Below are positions 56,660 to 64,000 of a DNA stretch of 64,000 nucleotides, piece by piece (position 1 is the stretch's first letter; the number at the start of each line of letters is the position of its first letter). The translations under genes and the position numbers were made by a program. Source of the DNA: Chrysogorgia sp. JL179-B06 (Eukaryota > Cnidaria > Anthozoa > Scleralcyonacea > Chrysogorgiidae); NCBI GenBank assembly GCA_035772405.1, contig JAYKKM010000341.1, positions 1,282,001-1,346,000 of the forward strand, given 5' to 3'. A model generated the notes under the pieces. That model had not been told where the DNA came from. It searched no databases and was given only the letters and a program-made list of their open reading frames with translations.

Positions 56660-57364
56660 CAGGCCTGGCCGTTTGAGGCGCGCGATCGCGCGCGCGCGCA
56701 CCTCCGCACGCGCCTTGACTCCTCGAGACGCGCCTTTTAACGCGCGCCTCGTTTGTTTTAAGAGTACGAAATCGCACGTCTGGTTTTTTATTCTAAATGA
56801 ATTTTTGCCGGAACAAATCCTCATTAGACTAGTTATAAAAGAAAAAAAAGCGTAGAGTTGAGAAAGACGCCATAACCATTGACGATAACGAATCGATGAT
56901 TCGTCAAGCTCGTCGGAAAGCGAGTCGGAGCAATTATAGAATACCCGTCCACTTTTGAAACCGCATTTAAAGACAGAAATACAAACCAGGTTGCTCTAAA
57001 ATCCCTTTAAATATAATGTCGAAGGTTTATATTGTGTGTTCTTGTTGATAGTTATCAAATTAAATGGGGTTTTAAAATAGAACGAAGCAATTGTATATGA
57101 TGAACTTTCCGTAATTTCAGATGACAGCGATGTTGACGTTTTCATTGACGTTTAAAGTTACCTATACTAATTTCGTCTAAACTCTGGACAATGTTTATGT
57201 TAAAATTGTTTTGTTCTACATAAATTTTTACTCAGTTTTGTGAATGTTATTCTAGTCTGTATGGCCAATAAGCGTAATTTTTACCGTTATTTTAATCGCG
57301 CGCCTGACGTTAATATGGCGCGCGATATGCCGCGCGCCTGCCCAAATACTTACGGCCAGGTCTG
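56660..57364. mobile_element. hAT-like MITE in RPS21 intron 2
   Basis: Ends CAGGCCTGGCCG and inverse of CAGACCTGGCCG, flanked by CTTGCA direct repeats (56654-56659 and 57365-57370). CpG-rich subterminal blocks of GCGCGC lie just inside each end, unlike the AT-rich middle. Confidence 0.7.
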
Positions 57365-57629
57365 CTTGCAGGTAACCGGGTTACTGCGGATCCCAACATC
57401 TGATAGGCATGGTTAAGAAATCCTATGATATTCTTATACTCGAAACCTTTGTAGACTAATATTTTATTAAACTTTTTTCATCAACTTCATTGTCAGACTC
57501 TAGCATATCCTCCATTTTGTCATTCTCATACCATGACCCCACATGACCCCACATTTGCCGTTAGTATTTTAATGTTTTGCTGTGAGTTTTTTAATGTTTT
57601 GCCATGAGTATCAATGTATTGCCATGGTG

Positions 57630-57725
57630 AATATGGGCCACCATACTCAATGGTTAGAGCATCTGGCTATCATTCAGAAGCATGCATGTTCAAGACTTCA
57701 AGTCCGGTCTGCAGCTCAGAGTTTT
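57630..57725 (+). mobile_element. Degenerate tRNA-like SINE
   Basis: ACTCAATGGTTAGAGCATCT followed by GGCTATCATTCAGAAGCATG and TTCAAGACTTCAAGTCCGGT is tRNA-like with a damaged B box. It lies in RPS21 intron 2. Confidence 0.5.
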
Positions 57726-59264
57726 TCTGAGTGTTGACAACTTAACACAGCTTGCACGGCAAAACCTTTCCAACCTTAAATATAAACTTGTTTTTATACC
57801 ATGTTTACATTGCCTGATGCAAACACTCAAGGAGAACTCTCAAGCAATAGTGGGAACCCTCAACCTTCGGTTTCACACAATAGCTTTCAAGTTCACCCAA
57901 ATTCTCCATGGTGTTTGTATCAGGCTTTACAAACACGTCACAATAATTAATATTTCTTAAATAATAAAACGCTGTGGGTACAGGTCCAACACTGGACCCC
58001 ATACAGATTGGAAAGTTTGTGAAATGCGCATGGAAGAACCCCCCCCCAGAAATATGAGCACTTAGCACTCGTCTTCTACGTGCACTACAAACAGGATGTG
58101 AATTAACGCATCGCGATTCGCGATACACATTTTAAAATATGCGATGCAAAAAAGTTTAAAAACTTGGAAAATCGCGATGCAAGTTTTTTTTGTTAATAAA
58201 CACTCCTTTTCCAACGCAAAGCTTGAGCAAATGTTCAGCACTATGGGAAGGGTGAAATCGACTTGGTAGCGATCGACTTGAAGTGAATATTCGAATCAGC
58301 GAAGAAAGTCGTGGTTCGTCTTTTAACTTTTTAATTCTTACAGTTTGACAGTCAGTACCTTTAAATTGATTAATCCATTTTAAATACTTTGTATTACGTA
58401 TATTTACATGTAATTTTTGGATTTGTGTAAGAAATGTACAGTTCATGCACGATGCATTGCTGTTATTTGTACTAATTTAAATACAGGACTACTGTTAATA
58501 GACTCTACTTCACTGAACTGCGAATGATTAATTTTAATAATAGGAGGTAGAGTAAAACTTTATTTGAGAAAGTAAAGATTGTAATTAAAACTTTGCAAAT
58601 GTGTTGTATTTTAATACCAGAAATGTTAAAGTATCCATGGGGGATTGTCTCCCCCCCAGTTCCCCGCCACATGACGGCCACCGTAAAATCCGGGGGGGAT
58701 GACAAAATATTATTGCGATGCACTTTTGAAATGTTAATTCGCACCATGTACAAAGTTTCCAGACTGGGACCCCATAGGCTAAATGCTCCGGTCCAACATC
58801 ACTATGTAAACGTACATTATAAACGCAATTGCAACAAAATAACCCTAAAAACCACTAACCTTAAATATCCCTATTCCTAACCCTAAATATCCCTATTCCT
58901 AACCCTAAATATCCCTAAAAGGACCTGTATCTGCTTCCCAGTCTGGACTGGGAACTTTGTAGTGCACGCAGAAGATCTTCCGCGCACACTTGAAATTCTG
59001 CACAAGCGAAATCTGAGCAAAATGTTTTACGTAGGGCAGTTTTACGTGCGCACAAGCAAATGTTTTATGCGCATGCCTGACGGTGAGATAAGTATGTGCA
59101 ATTTCTGTGTATTGTTAATTGTTTGATGATTCTGAGCCCACAAGACCACCAATAGATGGTCAACATATGGTCAGTATATGTCAGTGAACTCTATAAAGAC
59201 TGGAAAGCTAACTCCATTAACCAGGCCGTATGATTGGATGAAGACAAAATTCCCGCCATGGGGG
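57726..59264. other. RPS21 intron 2, middle part
   Basis: CCCTATTCCTAACCCTAAATAT tandem-like text lies at 58855-58920, poly-C and poly-G runs at 58030 and 58650-58700, and CAGACTGGGACCCCATAGGC / CAGTCTGGACTGGGAACTTT suggest an old MITE (58760-58960). No exon found. Confidence 0.45.
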
Positions 59265-59385
59265 CTGACATGTAGGTATAAAACACGCGTGTTGACCGCG
59301 TGTAGTGTACGAAACAGCCACTCGGCGACGTTGTAGGTATAAAACACGCGTGTTGAGTTGCGTGTAGTGCACGAAACGGCAGTGG
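59265..59385 (+). repeat. Tandem duplication carrying two TATA-like boxes
   Basis: A unit with GTAGGTATAAAACACGCGTG, TTGA and CGTGTAGTG(T/C)ACGAAAC occurs twice, at about 59272 and 59333. Each copy has TATAAAA and the palindrome CACGCGTG. No ORF starts convincingly downstream. Confidence 0.65.
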
Positions 59386-60064
59386 CCAGGAAATAATCGT
59401 AGGAACGGTAGGATGGCTGAACGGAAAATGTTCAACTTTTTTGGAGCTAGGCTTTTTCCCAGTTGCTTTTTAAAAGGGCAAAATGCAATACGTTGGTTGA
59501 GCTTTCTTTTCAAGAATTTCTAGCGATGAATGTGGCTTAACAAATAAAATATCCGTCAAACAAAAGGGAAATATGCACCGAAATTTGAAAAAATACAGGT
59601 TTCTCTTGATTTTCTTTGATGTCTTTTGATCTTTTAAAAAGACTTTTATGACAATATTTATTTAGATAAATATCAAAACACAATTAAGGTTACTTCTTGT
59701 GTGTGTTACTGCTAAATCCAATATTTGACGACACGAAAAATAACTCAGTACCTCCAGTAACTACCTCAGTTTATGTAAAACACATTTTCTCTGCATTTTT
59801 CGCGACAGATATTTGACAGTGCTCTTCTGTTATTGTTCCTCTAAAATGTCTTTCAGTTTGAAAATGTGTCAATGTGAATCTCGATGTTTTTTCCCAAATT
59901 ATTCTTGATCAAAAAAGAAGTTGTCACATTATTTACATTTCTTTTTGGTTTAATCTTTCCTGTATTTCTTGCTTTTACTGGCTATTTCACCATTAAAATT
60001 ACATACTGTGAACTAGCAATAAATCTCAACTTGAAATAGTGTGATATTATTTTATCTTTTTGCC
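59386..60064. other. RPS21 intron 2, right part
   Basis: AT-rich, no repeat ends or exons recognised. Confidence 0.4.
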
Positions 60065-60068
60065 TTAA

Positions 60069-60765
60069 CTCTTTCCTGTCCGGCTGAAAAACATCCAAAA
60101 TTGAACTACCTCTTTGTTCTATTGATATCTCGGGAAATATTCATAACTGTTGCGAAACCTATACCTTTTCTGAAAGCCCAATAAACCGGCTGTTACCAAT
60201 GCTTTTGAATTTTCCGAACAAGACACATTATGTTAATATAAATTATCATGAGGTTGAAAATTTTTAATTTTTCTAGAAAATGCCATCTTGCACGCCCGCG
60301 TAGCATCTTGAAAACTCAAAATGCCACCAATCGCAGAGTTGTTTATGAAATCAAATCAAACTTCATATGGTGGAAAGAGCCCCCCAGGCTAATAAGAACA
60401 ACAGGTGTGTTGTTTGTCAGGAGAAGCACAGAAGAGCTAAACTCCAAAATCCAAATGCACAATATAAGGACTTGCCTCCAAGGAAAAAAACAGTCTACTG
60501 GTGTACTTACTGTGAAAACTGACAGCCAGATGCGAACTGTTGGAAAGACTGGCACTCAAAGGTGGAAATATATTGGAAATAAAGAGGGGAAATAAAAACA
60601 GAAGACACAGGGTATCAGGTAGAACACTTTAATGTACCATAACTAACAATATTGCGACATAAACAACCTTTTTGCAGCCGATAAATAATATTTGGTATTT
60701 TTCAGCAGGGAGCCCAGGGATGGGGGTGTATCGCGACAGGGGGGGCGGGGTAAGGGGTTCAAAGG
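60069..60765 (+). mobile_element. Composite piggyBac remnant in RPS21 intron 2
   Basis: The left third (from TTAA at 60065) is the MITE family with end CTCTTTCCTGTCCGGC. It is followed by a transposase C-terminus and then an end reading GGGGTAAGGGGTTCAAAGGG before TTAA (60766-60769). Inverted, that end is CCCTTTGAACCCCTTACCCC, a typical piggyBac terminus. Two different piggyBac families appear joined here. Confidence 0.68.
60384..60596 (+). pseudogene. piggyBac transposase C-terminal fragment
   Basis: The plus strand reads QANKNNRCVVCQEKHRRAKL, QNPNAQYKDLPPRKKTVYWC and TYCEN, then a stop, then NCWKDWHSKVE with a one-base gap before YWK. CxxC...KH...KTVYWC..C is the cysteine-rich zinc-binding tail of PGBD4-like piggyBac transposases, and CWxxWH completes it. 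The catalytic DDD core is absent. An in-frame TGA and a small frameshift mark it as dead. Confidence 0.8.
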
Positions 60766-60793
60766 GTTAACACACAATTGTAAACCAACTTAC

Positions 60794-60857
60794 TTCTCCA
60801 ATATTTATCTGGACAGAGGCATGATCTTTAGCAGAAATGATCCTGTTTGTCACAGAA
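60794..60857 (-). CDS. RPS21: RPS21 coding exon 2
   Basis: The exon follows a pyrimidine-rich acceptor (TTTCTTTAG). Its first base completes the Cys codon split from exon 1. It then encodes SVTNRIISAKDHASVQINIGE, matching the conserved eS21 core CS-x-x-NRII-x-(A/S)KDHASVQ. It ends in phase 0 at a GTAAGT donor. Intron 1 is only 79 bp. Intron 2 is about 5 kb and full of repeats, and a piggyBac-type end with flanking TTAA lies about 25 bp beyond this exon's donor. Confidence 0.96.
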
Positions 60858-60936
60858 CTAAAGAAAAGAAAATAACGATATTATTATTTAAACATTTATT
60901 TATTCCTCGCTGAAAACCACAGGTTTCCAGTCTCAC

Positions 60937-60986
60937 CATTTTCTTGGGATATACGTGTCAACTACTTCTCCGGCTTCGTTTTGCAT
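60937..60986 (-). CDS. RPS21: RPS21 coding exon 1 (ribosomal protein eS21)
   Basis: This exon encodes the start of small-subunit ribosomal protein eS21, a cytosolic 40S component. It reads M-QNEAGEVVDTYIPRK and ends two bases into a Cys codon at a GTGAG donor. The family start is M-(Q/E)N-(D/E)-x-G-x-x-V-(D/E)-L-Y-(V/I)-PRK-C, so the match is close and the start is certain. Joining exons 1-4 gives an 80-residue protein against about 83 in mammals, with phases matching at every junction. The coding start lies 326 bp from the divergent EIPR1 start. The call comes from recognising the family sequence by eye; no search was run. Confidence 0.96.
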
Positions 60987-61312
60987 TTTCAAACTTCAAT
61001 TTTTAGATGAACCTAATGAATAAAGCACTGGGTTAATTCCTGAGCTTCTTCCGATAAATTAACAACGTATTTTGTCCAGAAATAAAGTATTTTTCGCTTC
61101 GTCAAGACTCACCACTTCACTATTTTGATAGAAACTGAGAAAGGAATAAGATATCCCATGAGGCATTGAAATCGCAAAAAAACTCTTTGTGTCCCCCATG
61201 ACACATCATGATCCCTCATAATCACATATGCCTCTGTTCTTTTCTTTGTGTAAATGTAAAAATAAAATGTTTTGACTTTTGAAACCACATTTAACGTTTC
61301 AATGGTTGATCG
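60987..61312. promoter_or_regulatory. Shared head-to-head promoter region of RPS21 and EIPR1
   Basis: RPS21 (minus) and EIPR1 (plus) start codons are 326 bp apart and diverge, so this stretch must hold the start sites of both. Besides the TOP-like start for RPS21, no TATA box could be placed with confidence. The sequence is AT-rich and free of recognisable transposon ends, unlike most of the window. Confidence 0.75.
61107..61144 (-). promoter_or_regulatory. Candidate 5'TOP start and non-coding exon of RPS21
   Basis: About 160 bp upstream of the RPS21 ATG the minus strand reads CCTTTCTC (61137-61144), a pyrimidine run like the terminal oligopyrimidine tract at the 5' end of ribosomal protein mRNAs. 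It is followed by a GTGAGT donor at 61107-61112. An acceptor-like ATTAG lies just before the coding exon near 61008. Ribosomal protein genes often have a short untranslated first exon of this kind. This is inference from motif and position. Confidence 0.5.
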
Positions 61313-61360
61313 ATGGAGCTTGATGAGGATGCATCGGTTATTTATGGCTTAGAGTTCAAC
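61313..61360 (+). CDS. EIPR1: EIPR1 coding exon 1
   Basis: This is the start of EIPR1 (EARP-interacting protein 1, also TSSC1), a WD40 beta-propeller protein that works with the GARP and EARP tethering complexes in endosomal recycling and dense-core vesicle biology. The exon reads MELDEDASVIYGLEFN and ends in phase 0 at a GTAAGT donor. The human protein starts with an acidic stretch followed by IYGLEFQARAL. Three exons with matching phase and sequence make the identification firm. Only the N-terminus lies in this window; the propeller blades continue past the right edge. Confidence 0.93.
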
Positions 61361-61658
61361 GTAAGTTTGTTAAATGCCTGATTTAGGTGACACAGGATTC
61401 TTCCTCTGTCTCTGATGTGGTAGATCCATACATTTGATGTAACAAATTCGCTGTAAATTGAGAATTTTTATATGGCTAACTTGATGCGCTTTTGAAAGAT
61501 CTCGACTTTTACTGTACAACTTTTAAGTAATATACGTACTGTGTTTATATACTGTAATTAAATGGCTGCATATAAAATATTGAATAAAATACACATTAAA
61601 CATGCAAAATGCAAATATACATTGTATTGAGTTCAAGATGTCAGTTAAATGTACCACA

Positions 61659-61957
61659 CCAGACTGCAGAGTTGGTCAATGCCGCCCCCGATTTTTTTTC
61701 ATGGACAAATTTTTGCGCCCCTGGTGGTCTTCTGTAACAATTTTCCATATTTTTGCACCCCATAAAATAAAGTACACCAAGGGCCTTATGAACATGAAAT
61801 GGGGCCAGGAAGTTACATTTTTCGAATAGACAAGCATAATAGACCGCTTCGCCCGCACCCAGGTGCGCTCGTTGTGCAATTTGCGCACCCGCACCTCAAT
61901 TTTGATGACTTTGCGCACCCGAGATCTCGTCGAAATGTGCCCAACTCTGCAGTCTGG
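61659..61957. mobile_element. MITE with 8 bp target duplication in EIPR1 intron 1
   Basis: Perfect 17 bp inverted ends CCAGACTGCAGAGTTGG (61659-61675 and 61941-61957), flanked by GTACCACA on both sides (61651-61658 and 61958-61965). An 8 bp duplication indicates hAT or P type. The interior has no gene. Confidence 0.9.
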
Positions 61958-62155
61958 GTACCACACACAGAATAAAAACTAGCAAGACATTAAAACAATT
62001 ATGATCACACGGCTGCAACTTCTCAATTCAAACAGTTTGCAGCAAGTTGACAAAATAGTTGTTTCTTGAATTACCATAGCATCCTGGTTGTTATCCAATA
62101 AGATCAACTCTTTGCAGTTACTAAATATTTATTTAGGTTTGTTGTTTGACTTTAG

Positions 62156-62239
62156 ACAAGGGCATTGACTTCTCAAAGTGCAGAAAGTGATTTGATCCGT
62201 TTTTTGGTTGGAACGCAGTCTTTGAAATTTGACAATCAA
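62156..62239 (+). CDS. EIPR1: EIPR1 coding exon 2
   Basis: This 84 bp exon is in phase 0 at both ends (acceptor TTTAG, donor GTAAGC). It encodes 28 residues including [20 protein letters not shown] and SLKFDNQ. Human EIPR1 has [20 protein letters not shown] and SLKYDNQ here, so the identity is clear. This is the first strand of the propeller. Intron 1 carries a 299 bp MITE with 8 bp target duplications. Confidence 0.95.
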
Positions 62240-63411
62240 GTAAGCTGTGATTAGAATGATGATTATGTTATTATACTTAGTCAGTAAATACATGCAGTAG
62301 TACTAGTTGACATACAATATATTGCTAATTAATATTATATATTATATAAATAATGAAATTTTAGAATCTTACACATTAATTATATAAGTCATTAGTCTCT
62401 GTCAAGATCTGGTATAAATATTACTTTAACCCTTTAATGTCCAGTGTCAAGCCTGGATATTAGCGTCCGGTCACGGACATTGTCCGGTACAAATTTGTCA
62501 TTTACCAGGTTTTGACAGTCACAAATTTGATTGTGTCGGTCATTATGTCCGGAACGTTTTTCGGTAAAATTTACTTCCAATTTCATGGCAGAATCAATTA
62601 TTATTTGTTTTGAATGGATCACTTTTCGTTTGTATATTGAACCCCCTCATTCAGACCGTGTTTCGCGTTCACATGAACTTTATTTAGTGGAGCACCCGCG
62701 AGTGCTTCTGAAATACTCGCGCAATCATCTTGATTGTTTGCAATCTCTGATAGTGATGACCAAGAGTTCTTAGACTTGACCACTGACAATGACTTCAATG
62801 AGAAACATTTATCCAAGTCCAACGACTTAGTAATTTAGTGTAAACTCAATACTCATAGTAGTTTTGCAGGTTTCCTACCTGAAGATTTATTATAAGGATT
62901 TATTTAATTTTAAACTGATCAAAGAGACTTTAGAGAGTAGAGACATGTAAATACGTAATGGTTCCATAAGTTAATTGTTGTTACCAGTAATACTTGTTAA
63001 CACTTGCAAGTACATAAGAAATACATTATATATATTATTTAATTATAGTCTTGTTTACAGTTGTTTAGTGACGGGTACGTTTTGTTTTATGACAGGCACA
63101 ATCTGATTGATGCTGGTCATTTTGACAGGCAGGGCAAAAAAATTATATCCAGGCTTGTCCAGTGTTGATGTGTATCTAATTTCTAATAATATCAATGGTT
63201 AATTAAGCATAGAGCTAATGAGAATAAAGGAATTAATGGTCACCAAAGATAAACTTTAGATAAAAAGAGAATTTGTATGTTGATGGGTCTTAAATGGTAA
63301 AAATATGAAATTGTTGTGTAGTTCAATTTAGTCATCCAAATTTAGATGTGTACATAGGACAACACTGTACCTTTTTAATGCTAAACAAACTAATCTTCTT
63401 TCTGGGTCTAG
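62240..63411. other. EIPR1 intron 2, possible piggyBac-type relic
   Basis: TTAACCCTTTAATGTCC at 62427 followed by GTCAAGCCTGGATAT is roughly mirrored by ATATCCAGGCTTGTCC at 63146. Between them the plus strand has an acidic stretch AISDSDDQEFLDLTTDND with a stop before it. This may be a decayed element; class uncertain. Confidence 0.4.
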
Positions 63412-63488
63412 GTTCATCTCATTGACTTTGATGATGAAACAGGTCTGATAAACAAGCATGTCTTCCACCATCCCATTGGAGAGATATG
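63412..63488 (+). CDS. EIPR1: EIPR1 coding exon 3
   Basis: The exon follows the acceptor TCTTTCTGGGTCTAG. It encodes VHLIDFDDETGLINKH and VFHHPIGEI, then two bases of a Trp codon before GTAATG. Human EIPR1 has IHIIDFDDENNIINKN then VLLHQAGEIW. Phase and content continue exon 2 exactly. No further EIPR1 exon was found before the right edge. Confidence 0.94.
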
Positions 63489-63728
63489 GTAATGACTAAT
63501 TAGCACTTTAATGGGTATTGCCCTCACCCCTTCTGAGTAATGAGGTTGTGTTATTATTTGGAATGAAGCCACTTACAAGTTTAATAATAATATCAACAAT
63601 GATACTGCAGGCTTATCACTGAGTGAAAACACAGGCGTGCTATGATTCGCACGCCTCAGCCAATCTAGGCGTGCTATGGCGTGCGATGAAATATATTTTA
63701 CAAAATAAACATTTTGATGAGTGATGAC

Positions 63729-63734
63729 TTTATT
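63729..63734 (-). terminator. Poly(A) signal AATAAA for the acidic ORF
   Basis: The minus strand carries AATAAA about 58 bases beyond the TAA stop of the acidic ORF, at normal spacing for a 3' end signal. Confidence 0.5.
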
Positions 63735-63791
63735 TACAAAACTAAAATCTTTGAGGAAATAAAGGAGCTAAAATATAAAAAATTAAATCCG

Positions 63792-64000
63792 TTATAGTTC
63801 ATCTTCACTTAGATTATCTCCAGTGCGATCCCAGCCACTGAAATCGCCACTTTGACTATTAAAATCGTCGTCGCTAGGAAGGTCGTCGCTGCTAAGGTCG
63901 TCGTCACTAAGGTCGTCGTCACTAAGGTCGTCGTCTTTATCTCTCGCAAAAGACTCTGCTATCTTCGCCAGCTTGGCAGGAGGTTCCTCATTGGCGAGAG
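63792..64000 (-). CDS. Partial acidic C-terminus of an unrecognised gene
   Basis: An open frame enters from the right edge and ends at TAA (63794-63792). It gives 68 residues of a very acidic tail: repeats of DDDLS, then FNSQSGDFSGW and a final NLSEDEL. The three repeats come from a tandem 15 bp DNA repeat (GTCGTCGTCACTAAG type). An AATAAA hexamer on the minus strand at 63729-63734 follows the stop by about 58 bases. I do not recognise the protein. It lies inside an EIPR1 intron on the opposite strand, so it could be a nested gene or the end of a transposon ORF; GC-rich inverted motifs at 63640-63690 resemble a transposon terminus. Confidence 0.6.
   Translation of the reverse strand, partial: LANEEPPAKLAKIAESFARDKDDDLSDDDLSDDDLSSDDLPSDDDFNSQSGDFSGWDRTGDNLSEDEL

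Overview
The window is nuclear DNA of an invertebrate animal, AT-rich and dominated by transposable elements. Spliced genes with GT-AG introns, a cytosolic ribosomal protein gene, an EIPR1 orthologue, collagen Gly-X-Y exons, tRNA-derived SINEs and Penelope-type repeats exclude a prokaryote. The repeat set resembles what is usual in cnidarians such as corals and anemones. That placement is inference; no marker fixes the species.

Four spliced host genes can be supported. (1) A secreted collagen-like gene on the minus strand (about 42.67 to 37.66 kb) has a signal peptide, a Thr/Ser/Pro linker, short Gly-X-Y exons and a coiled-coil exon. (2) The last four exons of an unrecognised multi-pass membrane protein gene lie on the plus strand (33.93 to 35.55 kb). 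(3) RPS21 (ribosomal protein eS21) lies on the minus strand (60.99 to 55.61 kb) in four coding exons. Its 5 kb second intron is packed with repeats, including a decayed piggyBac transposase. (4) The first three coding exons of EIPR1 (TSSC1) lie on the plus strand from 61.31 kb, head to head with RPS21 across a 326 bp shared promoter region. A partial acidic ORF runs off the right edge on the minus strand.

The rest is mostly mobile DNA. The most striking item is a tyrosine-recombinase retrotransposon of the PAT/Ngaro/DIRS kind at 4049-9641. It has perfectly matched split direct repeats (A1-B1-A2-B2), a gag-like ORF, a broken reverse transcriptase and a recombinase fragment, and four tandem arrays fill much of its interior. 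A related empty site survives at about 39.26 kb and fixes its ends. A LINE at 12.5-16.9 kb is split by an element whose ORF carries a 2A-like motif, and that ORF is itself split by a 312 bp MITE. A nearly intact L2/CR1-type LINE occupies 20.9-24.2 kb. An 80/79 bp satellite with higher-order structure fills 47.88-52.52 kb, is interrupted by a decayed RecQ-like helicase piece, and ends in a Penelope-type remnant. Many TTAA-flanked (piggyBac-type), TTA-flanked (PIF/Harbinger-type), 8 bp-TSD and TA-flanked MITEs, and several long fold-back elements, fill the introns and intergenic space.

All exon calls were made by reading splice sites and reading frames by eye; no alignment or search was run. 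Identity statements for RPS21 and EIPR1 rest on remembered family sequence and are strong. Class assignments for decayed transposons are less certain.
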